A stretch of 29,386 nucleotides of DNA, taken from contig UZAE01012269.1 of NCBI GenBank assembly GCA_900617975.1, positions 1-29,386 on the forward strand, written 5' to 3'. The stretch's first letter is position 1. The number at the start of each line of letters is the position of its first letter. Shown here one piece after another: positions 1 through 9,887 of this stretch. The notes below the pieces were generated by a model, which saw nothing but the letters and a program-made list of their open reading frames with translations, made no database searches and was not told where the DNA came from. Source of the stretch: Rodentolepis nana (taxonomy: Eukaryota; Platyhelminthes; Cestoda; Cyclophyllidea; Hymenolepididae). The position numbers were made by a program, and so were the translations under genes.

Positions 1-285
1 TTTGTTTCTGCATATTTTTTTGTATTAAATTTACTGTTTACATAAAAACTCAAAGTTAAACAAAATTAATGATATTTAATAATTTTATGGTAAAGTTAAG
101 TTATGGTTGGCTATAATATCAATAAATGAATAAGATTAAGCTGTTTTTTTAAACGTTTATGCATTTATTAATAATTTACGCCAAACATTCAGATACAGCA
201 AATGCTGCATTTCAGATACTTAAAGTTACCATAGCAATTTTGTTTTCGGGGAATAATTGTTACTTTTGCTTTTATTTAAATAAAC
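1..285. other. AT-rich non-coding DNA
   Basis: AT-rich sequence with no convincing reading frame or splice-bounded exon. The only long open frame here runs into the adjacent SINE and has no coding character. The last 13 bases (273-285) form the left arm of a probable imperfect target-site duplication for that SINE. Confidence 0.6.
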
Positions 286-606
286 GGGGGTGTGCGATAG
301 ACTTACCTCCACGTGGTGCACCCTGGGCAACGTATACTCATACGGCAAAAAGGTCTATTAACCGGCAGTTGACTTCTGACTTCAAACTACTACAGCCCCA
401 CTGGATGCCGTATTCTACCATTTCCACAGTAATCATCCTACCTTGTCTCTGCCTTTGTGTCAGTCTCTTTTACAACTGAAAATCACTCTTCTGTTCCCCA
501 TCCCTCGACTTTCTGTTACTTTGATGTTCCTTCCCCCTGTGAAGCCCGAAGTCAGCTAAAGGGCTAATGATGACTATCAAAACGCCTGCCATTTGAAATA
601 AATAAA
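286..606 (+). mobile_element. SINE copy A (full length, sense)
   Basis: Full-length copy of the roughly 320-bp interspersed element that occurs seven times here. It starts with the family head GGGGTGTGCGATAGACTT, has the CCACGTGGTGCACC palindrome block and the hairpin CGTAT-ACTC-ATACG, and ends in an AATAAATA-type tail. The flanks 273-285 (tatttaaataaac) and 607-618 (tatttaaaaaac) differ by one base and look like a decayed target-site duplication, consistent with LINE-assisted retroposition. The short open frame crossing its left edge is chance. Confidence 0.85.
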
Positions 607-618
607 TATTTAAAAAAC

Positions 619-3481
619 GTGAAGCGACCGTTATTGCACCAAAAAATGCGTTGACTTAGGAAGTCAACTACGTGGGAGGCACTACTAATCTGAATTGGAT
701 AACGCCGCATGAAATTTATTAAATTAAATGCTATTTATACGTAAAAATTACCAAGTATGCTCACTTATTTTAGAATGATAAGGCTATATACTTGCTTTGA
801 TTTGAATCAAGTTGTAAACTAGTTCAACACGTGCTGGTTAATCTGAGGCGAAGTTTTGGGGAACTCTCACACACTCTTCGAAACAAAATTTTAAAATGTG
901 GAATTTTCAGGCTTCCCACCTTACCCATTAGACATTCCAACTCTCAATAGTGACAGGTGATACCGTGGCTGGAAGCAGATAAACAATAAATTAAAATATG
1001 GCAGTTTTGTCAGATGCGAATGTTTTGTTTAGCGTAGATATCGGGTTGAATGACGCTAGAATTTTGGTTCACTTGCAAACACACACTGGAAGGGCCAGAA
1101 TGAAAGAATGTGAAAAAAATGAACTCGTTTAAAACCAAAAACGAAAATTTGACAACGTTTATTTTGTTCTATTATTTTCTTTTGATTTGACATTCGAAAA
1201 TTCCATTTTCTTAACTAAATCATGGCGCAATATTGGCACATTCAAATTTCTAATACAGCAAGCCAAATTTATGCAATACAGTATATATAGCCCTAAAAAG
1301 TGGAAATCTATAAATTTCATGATGAAATTCATATAAATATGTATGCTTCACCTACTCAATGTTGGGGTTTTAAGCCTGCGCTATCTGAGGTTTACTCTTA
1401 ACAATCCGCTTTAATATAAATTTGGGTCTAATAACTGTTGAGCAGTAACACACAATGTACTCCTTTCGATAATTGTGTATTCCACAGATGTATCTATAAT
1501 AGCATAAGTACTTAATAAGATTGATTGACTGGTAGCTAAAAGTGATAAATTGGTAGATCCATTGTTTTCTTTTCTTTTTCTCAATTACACCCAGGTCATG
1601 TTATAGAGTAGTTGTGAAATGGGAAGATTTCATAACTTAGAACGAAAAAAAATTAAAAACGTCATTGTCAAGTTTACAAATAATAAGTTTAAATTAAGTT
1701 TGAAAAACCTGAGTATTCTGACTCACTGTCTGGGTGACCAATGAAGTTGGGTTTTGAACTCACTACTGTTATGAAACAAAATTCACCTGAGGGAGGTTGT
1801 TTAACAAACGTGTCACACATTCTCTGTTCTATTCTAGACTGTGCACCTCCCACCTTTCTTCAAGCTTCACGATGAAGTTGTAAAGTCATAAAACCCAAGG
1901 TCATTCTGATCGTGAGAACTAACGAGGAGTTTGTGTTGCGGTTTGGGAGGCTAGTTGGACGGGGTTATGATTAACCTGGACACTGACTGCGTAGAATTGA
2001 CGTGAAATCAATTTGAGTAGTGGTTTTAACTTAGCGCAGTTATTTGCCGCAGTAGAACACAACGCCCAAAGAAACGACTAAATAAATAAGCGCCAATAAG
2101 ATGGACTGTCAATTTATTAAATTATCATTACGAATTGCTCAAATTAAATTCAAACTTTCACCAAAAATAAAGTTATTAATTAGACAAAGTCATGTGGAAT
2201 TCATGAGGATAAATTTTTAATCAGGTGACTAAAGGTTGTATGCAACAATTAGTTAATGAAGAAGAGGAAAAATGCATTAGCTAAAAAATAATTCCGAGCG
2301 AGTTTATAGATTAGCTGATCGTGTGATAAAATTTCAAGGAATTTCATTGGCTTATTTGCTTCTGAGTGCGCCGATTCCTAGCGAAGATTTATAAATTCAA
2401 AAATCAATATTGCAGCCAATCAAAAGAGGTAATTACTCATATATACTGACAATTAGTGATTTTGGTTTTGAAACATTATCTCTATGTCAGTGACACGCAG
2501 TTCATTGTACACTTCTGCTATGCCAAAGGCCACGAGATCAATCCTCATTGGCGTCCAATCTATTTTTGATGAGGATGCATAACCTTTATGTGCTCATGTT
2601 GACAAACCTCTCCCAGGTTTAAAAATAGCTAATATTACCAGCAAGATATGTTTTATAAGCTAAGGGATATTTGTATCGGCAATCACTGATTTTGAATAAG
2701 AGTAAAAATGTCAGGATTCGTTATATGGAATGAAAAATTCTACACATTTGGCAAATATGATAAATCCTGTGCAAATTCACTTAGATTAATGGAAATAAAG
2801 ATAAAGTTTTAGAAAAGTGGTTTTTTGGCTTGTTTTTCTTAATTAGATTAGGGAAAGTAGTCACGGTTTCTATCTAAAGTAATTTATATCAAAATGCTTC
2901 TTCGCACGACTAAAGCTATTTCAAAGACGAAAATGAGTGTACTTTAACTCCGTTTCCCCTATGTACTTTGGAGTGGGAGAATTAATAAACACACGTAGTG
3001 ATTAGTTTGAAAACAATAGTTTATTGATCTTTTTTCTAATGCCTGAAGTAATCGGAGATTTCTTTCACTGTAGAGAGGCTGCTTAAAGAAAGGGCATGTT
3101 TAAGATACGAAACTAATATATCAATTAAGCTTAGTTATTCAAGCTAACATAGCAACCAGAAAATCCTAATAAAAATGCTTAAAAATACCGAAATCTCAAA
3201 GAAGGAAGCGATTGGATTTTAGATTTTAATTTATTTTAAATTGTATGTAACTAAAACATTACAATACGTTGGTTAAATATGATATCTATCATTTAATCAG
3301 AGATTTCGTGAAAAACGCAAAACATTTATCAATTAATGAATTTAAAAACCATCAAAGTTTCATATATGTTCTTAATATTTATATAGTATGATCTTAACTA
3401 ATTAAAACTTATTATTTCAACTTTAAAAGCACAAAAACGGGTAATAAAGGCAAAGGTTCATATAAAAGAATAGAAACGTAC
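619..3481. other. Gene-poor AT-rich stretch
   Basis: No open frame, splice-bounded exon, RNA gene or repeat copy could be supported on either strand. If the FERM-like exon at 3482-3751 is real, this stretch is its downstream intron: I looked for the next expected FERM segment (a DYFGL-type motif on the minus strand) and did not find it. Confidence 0.5.
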
Positions 3482-3751
3482 ATCAATTGTGAAGGCCTGT
3501 TCAACACCTTCAAGCATAAGCACAGAGCATTGAACCTCTTTGCCTGAAGGTTTGTATTCAATTGCCTTAGATTTTCGGTAACCACTTGTTGCATCGTACA
3601 CATTGGTACTGTTATTTATCGCAAAGTGGGAACCAGGTGAACTAGCACTGGTTCGACGAAGACTTTTATAGTAATCTTGTTTAGGTAGAGTGTCTGTTAT
3701 CTCAATTGTTCCATCAGGAAGTGTGGCTTTGCTTTGAAAAGCAGCCCCATT
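3482..3751 (-). CDS. Internal exon of a probable FERM/band 4.1-type protein
   Basis: A 90-codon open stretch on the minus strand, bounded by an acceptor (..cattatatag at 3752-3753) and a donor (gtacgt starting at 3481), phase 0 at both ends. Residues 1-70 are polar and Ser/Thr/Tyr-rich, with LRRTSASS resembling a basophilic kinase site. Residues 73-90 (VQCSVLMLEGVEQAFTID) fit the first two beta strands of a FERM N-lobe, where band 4.1 proteins typically read C-x-V-x-L-L-D-G-x-x-x-x-x-x-V-D. FERM proteins link membrane proteins to the cortical actin or septate-junction scaffold. The rest of the domain would lie left of the window. The codon structure is directly visible; the family call is inference from about 18 residues. 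Confidence 0.5.
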
Positions 3752-3988
3752 CTATATAATGATTAAATTTATATAAAATAAATAACATGTGAAGAGTATC
3801 AATATTGACAATACTTCGACTTTATTGACGCAGACGTAAGTAGACATGAATTTCGTTAAAATTGTGCAAGTTCATATTAAAATATTTTATTGAATAATTT
3901 TTAAGCGAATCGATTATTCTCGATTATACTAAGCCCTAAGCATAAAAGTACCTTTTCGTGATAATTATTATTTAAAACGCAAATATAC

Positions 3989-4012
3989 CTTGGAAATTAC
4001 AGTACCATCCAT
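3989..4012 (-). CDS. Possible first coding exon of the FERM-like gene
   Basis: Minus-strand ATG followed by eight codons (MDGTVISK) and a donor gtatat at 3988. The exon ends in phase 0 and the acceptor of the 90-codon exon is also phase 0, leaving a 237-bp intron (3752-3988). Very short ATG exons are common in flatworm genes. The alternative is that the start lies in the candidate exon at 11735-11879, which also ends in phase 0, giving alternative first exons. The small size makes chance a real possibility. Confidence 0.35.
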
Positions 4013-5110
4013 TTTATTCCACAAATTTAACTATTTCCTTCAACGGCAAACAGGCGTCAGATTCTTATAGGTGGAATTGTGAGCACTTTGAATTTTTAGT
4101 CAGCGTCAAGGACAAATATTCAACCCGTTAAAAGGAAAACTCTTTCAACATGTTAATTTAAAGTCTAAACTAATAATTATCAAAATTCTTTCATTTAATT
4201 AAATGAAGTTACTTTTAACCCACAAATTTTTACATGTTTCATATTTTCATATTTATACCATTTTTACTCATCAATTAAATCAAATATTGAGTCGGTGTAT
4301 CGCTTAAAAACACTCGTCGTTGCCTTTCCAGGTTTGTAGCTACTTTTATACTCATCTTTACGCAAGTTAAAATTTGCTACCAGGCCACCCCATCGTTGTA
4401 ATTATTTTTATTTTATAATACCAGTTTCTTATTTAATTTTGCAAGATAAAATTACACAAAATTCTGTAACAGTTTATTTCATGTATTGACTTCGAATTTT
4501 TTATGAATGTGATAAAATTTGATTTATTCCCCAATGTCCGTTAAAATATCCGACCATTGTCAGTAACTGAACATAAAACTTTGTGTTAGCCATGATTGAT
4601 GAGAAGACTTCTTCGGTTCTATAAGTATTCAATAATTTTCTTCATTGGATTGCTTTAGTAGTGCCTCTCAATAAAAATATTACGCATACCTCTTTTCAAT
4701 CTTCTTCATTTACAAAGTAAAGCAGATTTCTATAAGGGAATTTGATCAAAAGATTTTCCTATGAGAAAAAACTAAAGGTAAATGTTAATTTTTCATCAGC
4801 CTTAAGAAACTTGAGTTTATTAGAAGCTGATAAAAGAGTACCATTTGCTACCTTGTTAACAGTGAAATAGGTATTGAATTTTACCTATTATGCTTACTGA
4901 AGATGTACATCAGGAAGTTACGATATATCTTTTTGGACATGATTAATATGGTTTAGATGCATATTACCTTTAACTAAAAGAGGTATTATAGAGGCAGGTT
5001 AATGGAAGCGATACCTTTTCTAAATAAGCCATTTATATGTACGATTGATTTTTAGTAGATATTACACAAAATAGGCCCTCACTAAACCTTAATAATAAAC
5101 TTTGAAGTTA
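4013..5110. other. Non-coding, no feature seen
   Basis: AT-rich DNA upstream of the putative minus-strand start exon. I see no exon, RNA gene or family repeat on either strand. It would hold the promoter of the FERM-like transcript if the 3989-4012 start is used, but no TATA or initiator could be assigned. Confidence 0.5.
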
Positions 5111-5251
5111 ATATGGCTTCATCCAAGCACAAATACGAGAACAAAACTCTCTGCTCCAATCTGGCCCCAACACTATTTCAGTTCCATTCAAAGGGATAAG
5201 AACCCAACAGGCAAGGTGTAGAGTAAGTTCAATGAAAACACGTGATAAATG
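5111..5251 (-). other. Unassigned 47-codon open stretch, possible TE relic
   Basis: Between stops TGA (5252-5254) and TAA (5108-5110) the minus strand is open for 47 codons with balanced composition, including VLGPDWSREFCSR. It has no ATG near its start, and no strong acceptor was found. Local GC is higher than the surroundings from about 5110 to 5450. I do not recognise the peptide. It could be an exon of the minus-strand gene or the remains of a transposable element. Confidence 0.2.
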
Positions 5252-5712
5252 TCAATATAATTCACTCTATGCATCCGGTATATTGACTGCTGTTTGGCTA
5301 TGTGACTTCTATACATATTTCTCCGCTTGCTCAATATGCAATCAGAAGTACCACCGTGCCCTCCAAAATATCCTAGTGCCTCCTAGCTTTGTGAATTTGT
5401 ACCCGTGATGTGATATATGTCATGGATATTGCTTAGATATCTTGACTGAATAAACCTGCTACCAAACTATATATGCCTTTGTATGAAAATTATTTTCGTC
5501 TCAATATATCATATAACTCTAAATTCGCTTGAAATATTTATTAAAATAGGCTATCTAAGTAATAAAAATGTTTTCTTTGCAGCTTTCAACTTAAAAACAA
5601 AGAGAATATTCATTCCTCATTTAATTCAATAGTCATTTCAACACCTTCAAGGCGATGGTATTGTAGCAAATTGGTACACTAGTAGGGCCTTAACTAATTC
5701 AGAAATCTCTTA

Positions 5713-5892
5713 ATGGGTATTCTCTCGAAACCGGTTGTTACCACAAATAGTAGAAGACACACGTGTAATAATAAAAACACGCCTATTCACACAAGCAGTG
5801 ATATTCAGCATGGCTGCAGCACCGAGGCTTCTGATTGGCCTCTGGTTGTACGGTTGTCTGCGCGTGAGTGCTTGCGATGGCGTGTCCCCACA
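5713..5892 (-). repeat. 3' LTR of the gypsy element (outer end uncertain)
   Basis: Begins with TG at 5892 (TGTGGGGACACGCC) right after the polypurine tract. It contains a CCAAT box (GGCCAATCAGAAG on the minus strand). The outer end is a guess: the minus strand reads ...AATACCCA near 5713, which would give a roughly 180-bp LTR ending in CA. There is no 5' LTR in the window to compare it with. Confidence 0.55.
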
Positions 5893-5904
5893 ATACTCCC
5901 CTCC
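5893..5904 (-). other. Polypurine tract of the gypsy element
   Basis: The minus strand reads ggaggggagtat directly before TGTGGGGACACG. A purine run abutting a TG dinucleotide just after the end of pol is the normal primer site for plus-strand synthesis, and it places the LTR boundary at 5892. Confidence 0.7.
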
Positions 5905-5922
5905 TAGTGTTTTTGAAAGAAC

Positions 5923-6540
5923 CTAAAGGAGAGTAAAAAATGCTCGAAAGGATAAAATTGGCGAATCGAGATGAAAAGGAGACCTTTCGGCCGAAACGAG
6001 TACGATAGGAAACGGGTTGAGAAGGTACAGGGGTTGGCTCCGAGGAGGATTCGCTAACGGGATGTAGGGGATGGGGTGGTGAAGGCGGGGATACAGTACT
6101 CTCTGTCGGTGGGGTCGAAGAGTGTGATCCAACTGAGGTCTTAGCAGCAGTCTAAAGTTCCAGATAAGCAGGTTTCAATCTGTCGATACTAACGGCATCT
6201 TTGGTGACATTACGATTGAGGATGAAGTATTTGGGTTTTCGATAGAGGACTTTATACGATCCGTCTTACGATGGCTGAAAGGGTTTCTTCACGGCATCCA
6301 CACAGACAAAAACGAAGGGGGAAGTGGATAAGTTCTTGGGAATATGAGTGGGCTTGGCGGAAGAACGGGCAAGTGTAGGGAAAACAGATGGGAAATGTTC
6401 TTTAAGGCAGGAGCTATACGAGAAAGGGTCTACGAAGGACCTGTCCTGGGTGATCGAAATCATCTCTCTAGGAAGCCTTAGCGTTATACCGAGTACGAGC
6501 TCCGCTGGACAATATCAAAGATCTTCCATAACAGTATTTC
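5923..6540 (-). pseudogene. Gypsy integrase C-terminal region, frameshifted
   Basis: Two minus-strand frames (6266-6463 and 5923-6132) and the bases between them carry the expected tail of a CsRn1-like integrase: ITLRLPREM-type wording, FVFVCVDAVKKPFQP, then VSIDRLKPAYLEL and a Pro/Ser-rich end with RTRFGRKV. This segment normally binds viral DNA ends. It is broken by frameshifts near 6470-6540 and by stops near 6250 and 6150. Confidence 0.8.
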
Positions 6541-7162
6541 TTATTGAAAAAAGGATGATGGGAAGGAACTCCTCCCAACGTAAATGGAGGAAATGGCGAT
6601 AATTATGGATTTAAGTTGCCGGTAGAAACGTTCGACGAGTCCATTGGCTTCCGGATGGCAAGCGGAAGTGTGTACAGGAATTGAGCCCAAGAGTCGGGTT
6701 AACTCGCGAAATAAATCAGAGGTAAACTCCGAACCCCTGTCTGTAGTGATGACAGAAGGAATGTCAAATACGGATATCCAAGACTCTACCAAGGCTTTAG
6801 CCACCGATGCAAACGAGGTATCCCGCAAAGGGACGGCGATAGGCCAACGAGTGAAGCGATCAATGAAAGAGTCTGATGGAGGAAAGGGACCTATGATATC
6901 GATGTGAATGTGTCGGAAACATGCCTCGGGAAGAAGGAAGCTGGAAGGTTGGCTCTTGGTGTGTTTGTGGACCTTACTGGTTTGGCACTGGAGACAATTT
7001 TTGGCTCACAGGCGAACGTCCTGTCACATAATCTTCCAGAAGAAACGGTCAGTGATCAACTTCGTGGTGGAACGAATGCTGAGGTGTGAAAAACCATGGA
7101 AATGGTTTGTAAATCTTCCGGCGATGTGCTTGCGGGACAAAAGGCCTCGGCTTATCGGTTGA
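6541..7162 (-). pseudogene. Gypsy integrase pseudogene (zinc finger and DDE core)
   Basis: Reading down the minus strand from 7162, the HHCC zinc finger is recognisable: an HGFSH histidine pair, then ITDRF, then CLQCQ, with in-frame stops between them. After it come HIDIIGP (first catalytic Asp), DRFTRWP, TTDRGSEF (second Asp) and EANGLVERF (catalytic Glu), so all three DDE residues survive as codons. A short deletion follows PPSDSF, where gypsy integrases usually have a few more residues before DRF. Stops and frame changes rule out an intact enzyme. Confidence 0.88.
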
Positions 7163-7166
7163 AACG

Positions 7167-7370
7167 TCACAGTGGGTAAGTGTTTCGGAGTCCGGTAGGA
7201 ATAAGCGTAGGGTTAGTCGTGATCTCCATAAACTCCGGATCGGACTTTTGTTCGGACGCCAGGGCTTGCAGATCGAGATGACAGATTTGATTCAATTCCC
7301 TCCGGGACATCGTATCGGTAACCACGTTGCTAGCGTCGTTAATACGCCGTATATCGTTTGTGGATTGAGC
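7167..7370 (-). pseudogene. Gypsy pol fragment: RNase H tail and linker
   Basis: Minus-strand codons reading QSTNDIRRIN...NVVTDTMSRRELN match the conserved end of gypsy RNase H (typically QFT-DIRHI-G-NVVADALSR) followed by the linker to integrase. Homology begins immediately inside the junction with the neighbouring repeat; the residues upstream in the same frame show no RNase H similarity. The frame closes at 7167, and the integrase continues in another frame. Confidence 0.85.
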
Positions 7371-7944
7371 ATCTGAAAAGGTGATAATGAGATGAGGCGA
7401 GATCAGGCGACTTTGTGGGCTACAATAGAACACCTCAATTTACTTCTCGAAGGTCATTCATAATTTGTTTGTGACTGAGCCAATTCTTTTCTGTTGAGTA
7501 AATTTGTACGTTTATTTTATAATTTTTGGTTTAGTCTGCATTATTGATGACAACGAGAATCTTCGACTTTAATGAATAGTTCTCTCCGTTTAAGCTATTC
7601 GTAGTGGATTATTTCATGTATATTCCACCAAATAGATGGAAGAACTTTACCAAGGATCAAGCATTGCTTGACCTAGGGGATGGAATGATGTTTGACTAGG
7701 AGACAATCATTGATTTTCCCACTAACGTTGATGTTACTTTGCCACTTCAGCAAAGAGAGGCAGTGCATCTCCACTCATTTGTCCTATAATGAGAGAGCTG
7801 GTGGGGTGGCATCAAAATTCTTATCCTTTTAAATTTACTCCTTCTCTTCAAGTGGAACTGACTAGTTGGCAATGAGCATAGGGGTTCTATCATTGATTCT
7901 TCAGTAGTTGACTGAGGATTCGATTCAATCAGGAACTTTTATGC
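7369..7944 (-). repeat. 0.58-kb dispersed repeat, copy 1 (inverted)
   Basis: The reverse complement of this interval matches 24711-25294 at high identity over most of its length, for example the stretch from gaatgaccttcgagaag to the tttcagatgc end. Copy 1 lacks a block of roughly 45-50 bp present in copy 2 and has an extra block of about 38 bp near 7860-7900. Weaker similarity seems to continue to about 8035. Similarity stops at agatgc, the base where gypsy pol homology starts, so this is a separate element or a chimera partner, not the LTR of that gypsy copy. No protein is encoded. Confidence 0.8.
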
Positions 7945-9750
7945 GCCATCAACAAGATTTGTGACTCATTCACATATTGGTGCAGCATTTAAATTACTAC
8001 CGCCCAATTTAAGCATTATAAACCAAAATTTAAAATGGCAATAAATTTCAGCATTGTCCTTTGCAGTTTCGTACTGTCTAAGGTGTTGCTTAAGCAATAA
8101 ACTGAAATTCATTGCCTATAAATAATTTTGAAAGATTTGTTTAAGAAGAATACTTTAAGAGTGATTTACCTCACTGTGGTTAGACATAAATTGTACTCAA
8201 ACATCTGTATCTAAGGTGTAACATCTAGTTTCGTTACTCATCATATCCGATCCGGGACAACGGAAGAATGCTATTTGACTTCAAGGGGGAAAAAAAGTGC
8301 TCGAATTGATAATGAAAAGAATTTTCCCAATTATGCTTATCAATTAATTTCTTAGCTATTGTTTAGGCACCAGTATAATTTGAGCTTAATACCGTTTGTG
8401 AGTAATTAACTTATTAGGATAGCGAAGGTGGAATGGTTATTTTTTCTTTGAATCTGTTACTTTTCATTGGCACTAATTGATCGTCTTGTTTTACGGTTCC
8501 TCAACGCTTGACAATGCGATCTTGCTAGGCAATCACAATTCCCTGTATTATGAACTGCATACCCACAAAGTTGGAAGGAGGTAATGATGATCGTGGAATA
8601 CCATTATTAGGAAAGGCCCTGGTGAAAGTTGTAAAAATGAATGAATGTAGCAGAAAACATGGTTAGATAGGTGAGGAAACGTGAACACGCCTCAAAGCCT
8701 CATCAAATTCCTTATATTTCGATTAAATTTTAAATAATATTCCCGAGGTTATTCGCTTTTTATAACTCAAATCTTCTGCTGAGGAGTAGCCGTATAAAGT
8801 TCCTTTTGCGTAAAATTCGAGCTCTGTTGCTCCCCTCTTTACTAGGTCTAACCCGGTTCACTTGTCCATTTTGCTCACTGGAGATACACTGATGCAAATG
8901 GAACCTCTGACTGCGCTATGTACCACTCTAACTACCGACAAACGCAGATGAGAATAATAACTTGACTAGGGATACTAAGAAGGTAACCCATCACGAGAAC
9001 CTCATGATACCTCAGCCGTCTTGTTGACCGGAATTAGTTAAGGTTACTGGTAGCACATTGATCTTATGTTCTCAGATTTGGTAATGAATGCAAGTTGCGC
9101 AGCAAATGCACTTTCGATACCCTTTAAATGAGGAAGGTATATGGTTAGGAGCTTTCGTGATTGAAGATATTCTGGTTCACTAACTACCACCAAGTAAAAA
9201 GTAATTCAATGCTTTACTCGTTTTTGTAGACGTTGAAATATGCCGAAATATTTGGCTCAACTTAAAATTTACAATTCAGATGGCTTTTTTCATCAAATTC
9301 ACCAAACTGTATGAAACTGTATCCACTTATAATCCTGCACTTACTCACTCACAAAGAACTGTTAATATATTTCTTTCATCAAATATCAAATGTCATTATT
9401 CCTGTTGGAAGAAACCATATTCTTATTAAATATATATTCATAATTAAAATGAATAAAGAGATCACTCTCCTCAATTATAATATTTTATTTAGTAGAGCCT
9501 TGATCAAAATTATCCTGAGAATATTTATAAAATTAGAAGCACAAAAAACCTCCTAAATATAAATTGATTCAAAAAACTATATGACTTGGAAACGGAATTT
9601 ATTTTAAATATTTTCATTCAAAAATAATCGTGAATGAGATTTAAGTCATATTTAAGTTGAAAGCGATTCATTCGGAATGCCAAACTAGCACGAAAAATCA
9701 CATATTAATTAATATCGATGTGAACCTGTTCTCACGATAACAAATTACCT
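7945..9750. other. Non-coding, no clear feature
   Basis: Up to about 8035 there is faint continuation of the dispersed repeat. Beyond that I see no gene. The AT-rich open frame at 9311-9556 has Ile/Leu/Lys-biased composition typical of random AT-rich DNA and no splice context. A somewhat GC-richer patch at 8820-9080 has no readable protein. Confidence 0.5.
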
Positions 9751-9753
9751 CTA

Positions 9754-9800
9754 TTCTGATTGGCCGTCTGTCTACGTGAGTAGTGATTGGTGGTTACGTG
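9754..9800 (+). promoter_or_regulatory. Two inverted CCAAT boxes upstream of the TMEM45-like gene
   Basis: ttctgattggcc at 9754-9765 and gtgattggtgg at 9783-9793 are two ATTGG motifs (CCAAT on the opposite strand) about 100-130 bp before the start codon, next to two ACGTG cores. This spacing suits NF-Y-type promoter elements. The first block also shares words in order (TTCTGATTGGCC, GTCTG, CGTGAGT) with the gypsy LTR at 5829-5870, so it may be an LTR remnant. No transcript start is visible. Confidence 0.35.
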
Positions 9801-9887
9801 CTAGAACGAGTCACACTGAAGTAATCCTTTGCCAGATTAAGAGTTATAGACCAACAATAAAGGCAGCAGAAGCAATACTAGCAAAAA

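Larger units (their letters stand above)
5713..7370 (-). mobile_element. Decayed, 5'-truncated Ty3/gypsy LTR retrotransposon
   Basis: On the minus strand, in order from high to low coordinates: the linker after RNase H, the integrase zinc finger, the integrase catalytic core, the integrase C-terminal domain, a polypurine tract, and the start of the 3' LTR. The wording of the core (DRFTRWP, TTDRGSEF, HPEANGLVERF) matches CsRn1/Boudicca-type elements of flatworms. Gag, protease, reverse transcriptase and most of RNase H are missing. The 5' edge is an abrupt junction with an unrelated repeat near 7369. Several frameshifts and stops make it non-functional. Confidence 0.88.

Noticed and set aside
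159..479. 106-codon plus-strand frame.
   Set aside because: Its second half is SINE copy A, and similar frames recur in other copies; it is not a gene.
555..600. Hammerhead-ribozyme-like core near the SINE 3' end (CTAATGA, short stem, then AAAACGCC).
   Set aside because: Some flatworm SINE-like elements carry hammerheads, but here the invariant CTGANGA and GAAA core bases are changed in all copies, and no partner strand for stem III or stem I is present.
6348..7162. Several plus-strand frames across the gypsy element.
   Set aside because: They are antisense shadows of the integrase pseudogene.
9311..9556. 81-codon plus-strand frame.
   Set aside because: Ile/Leu/Lys-rich composition expected from random AT-rich DNA; no motif or splice context.
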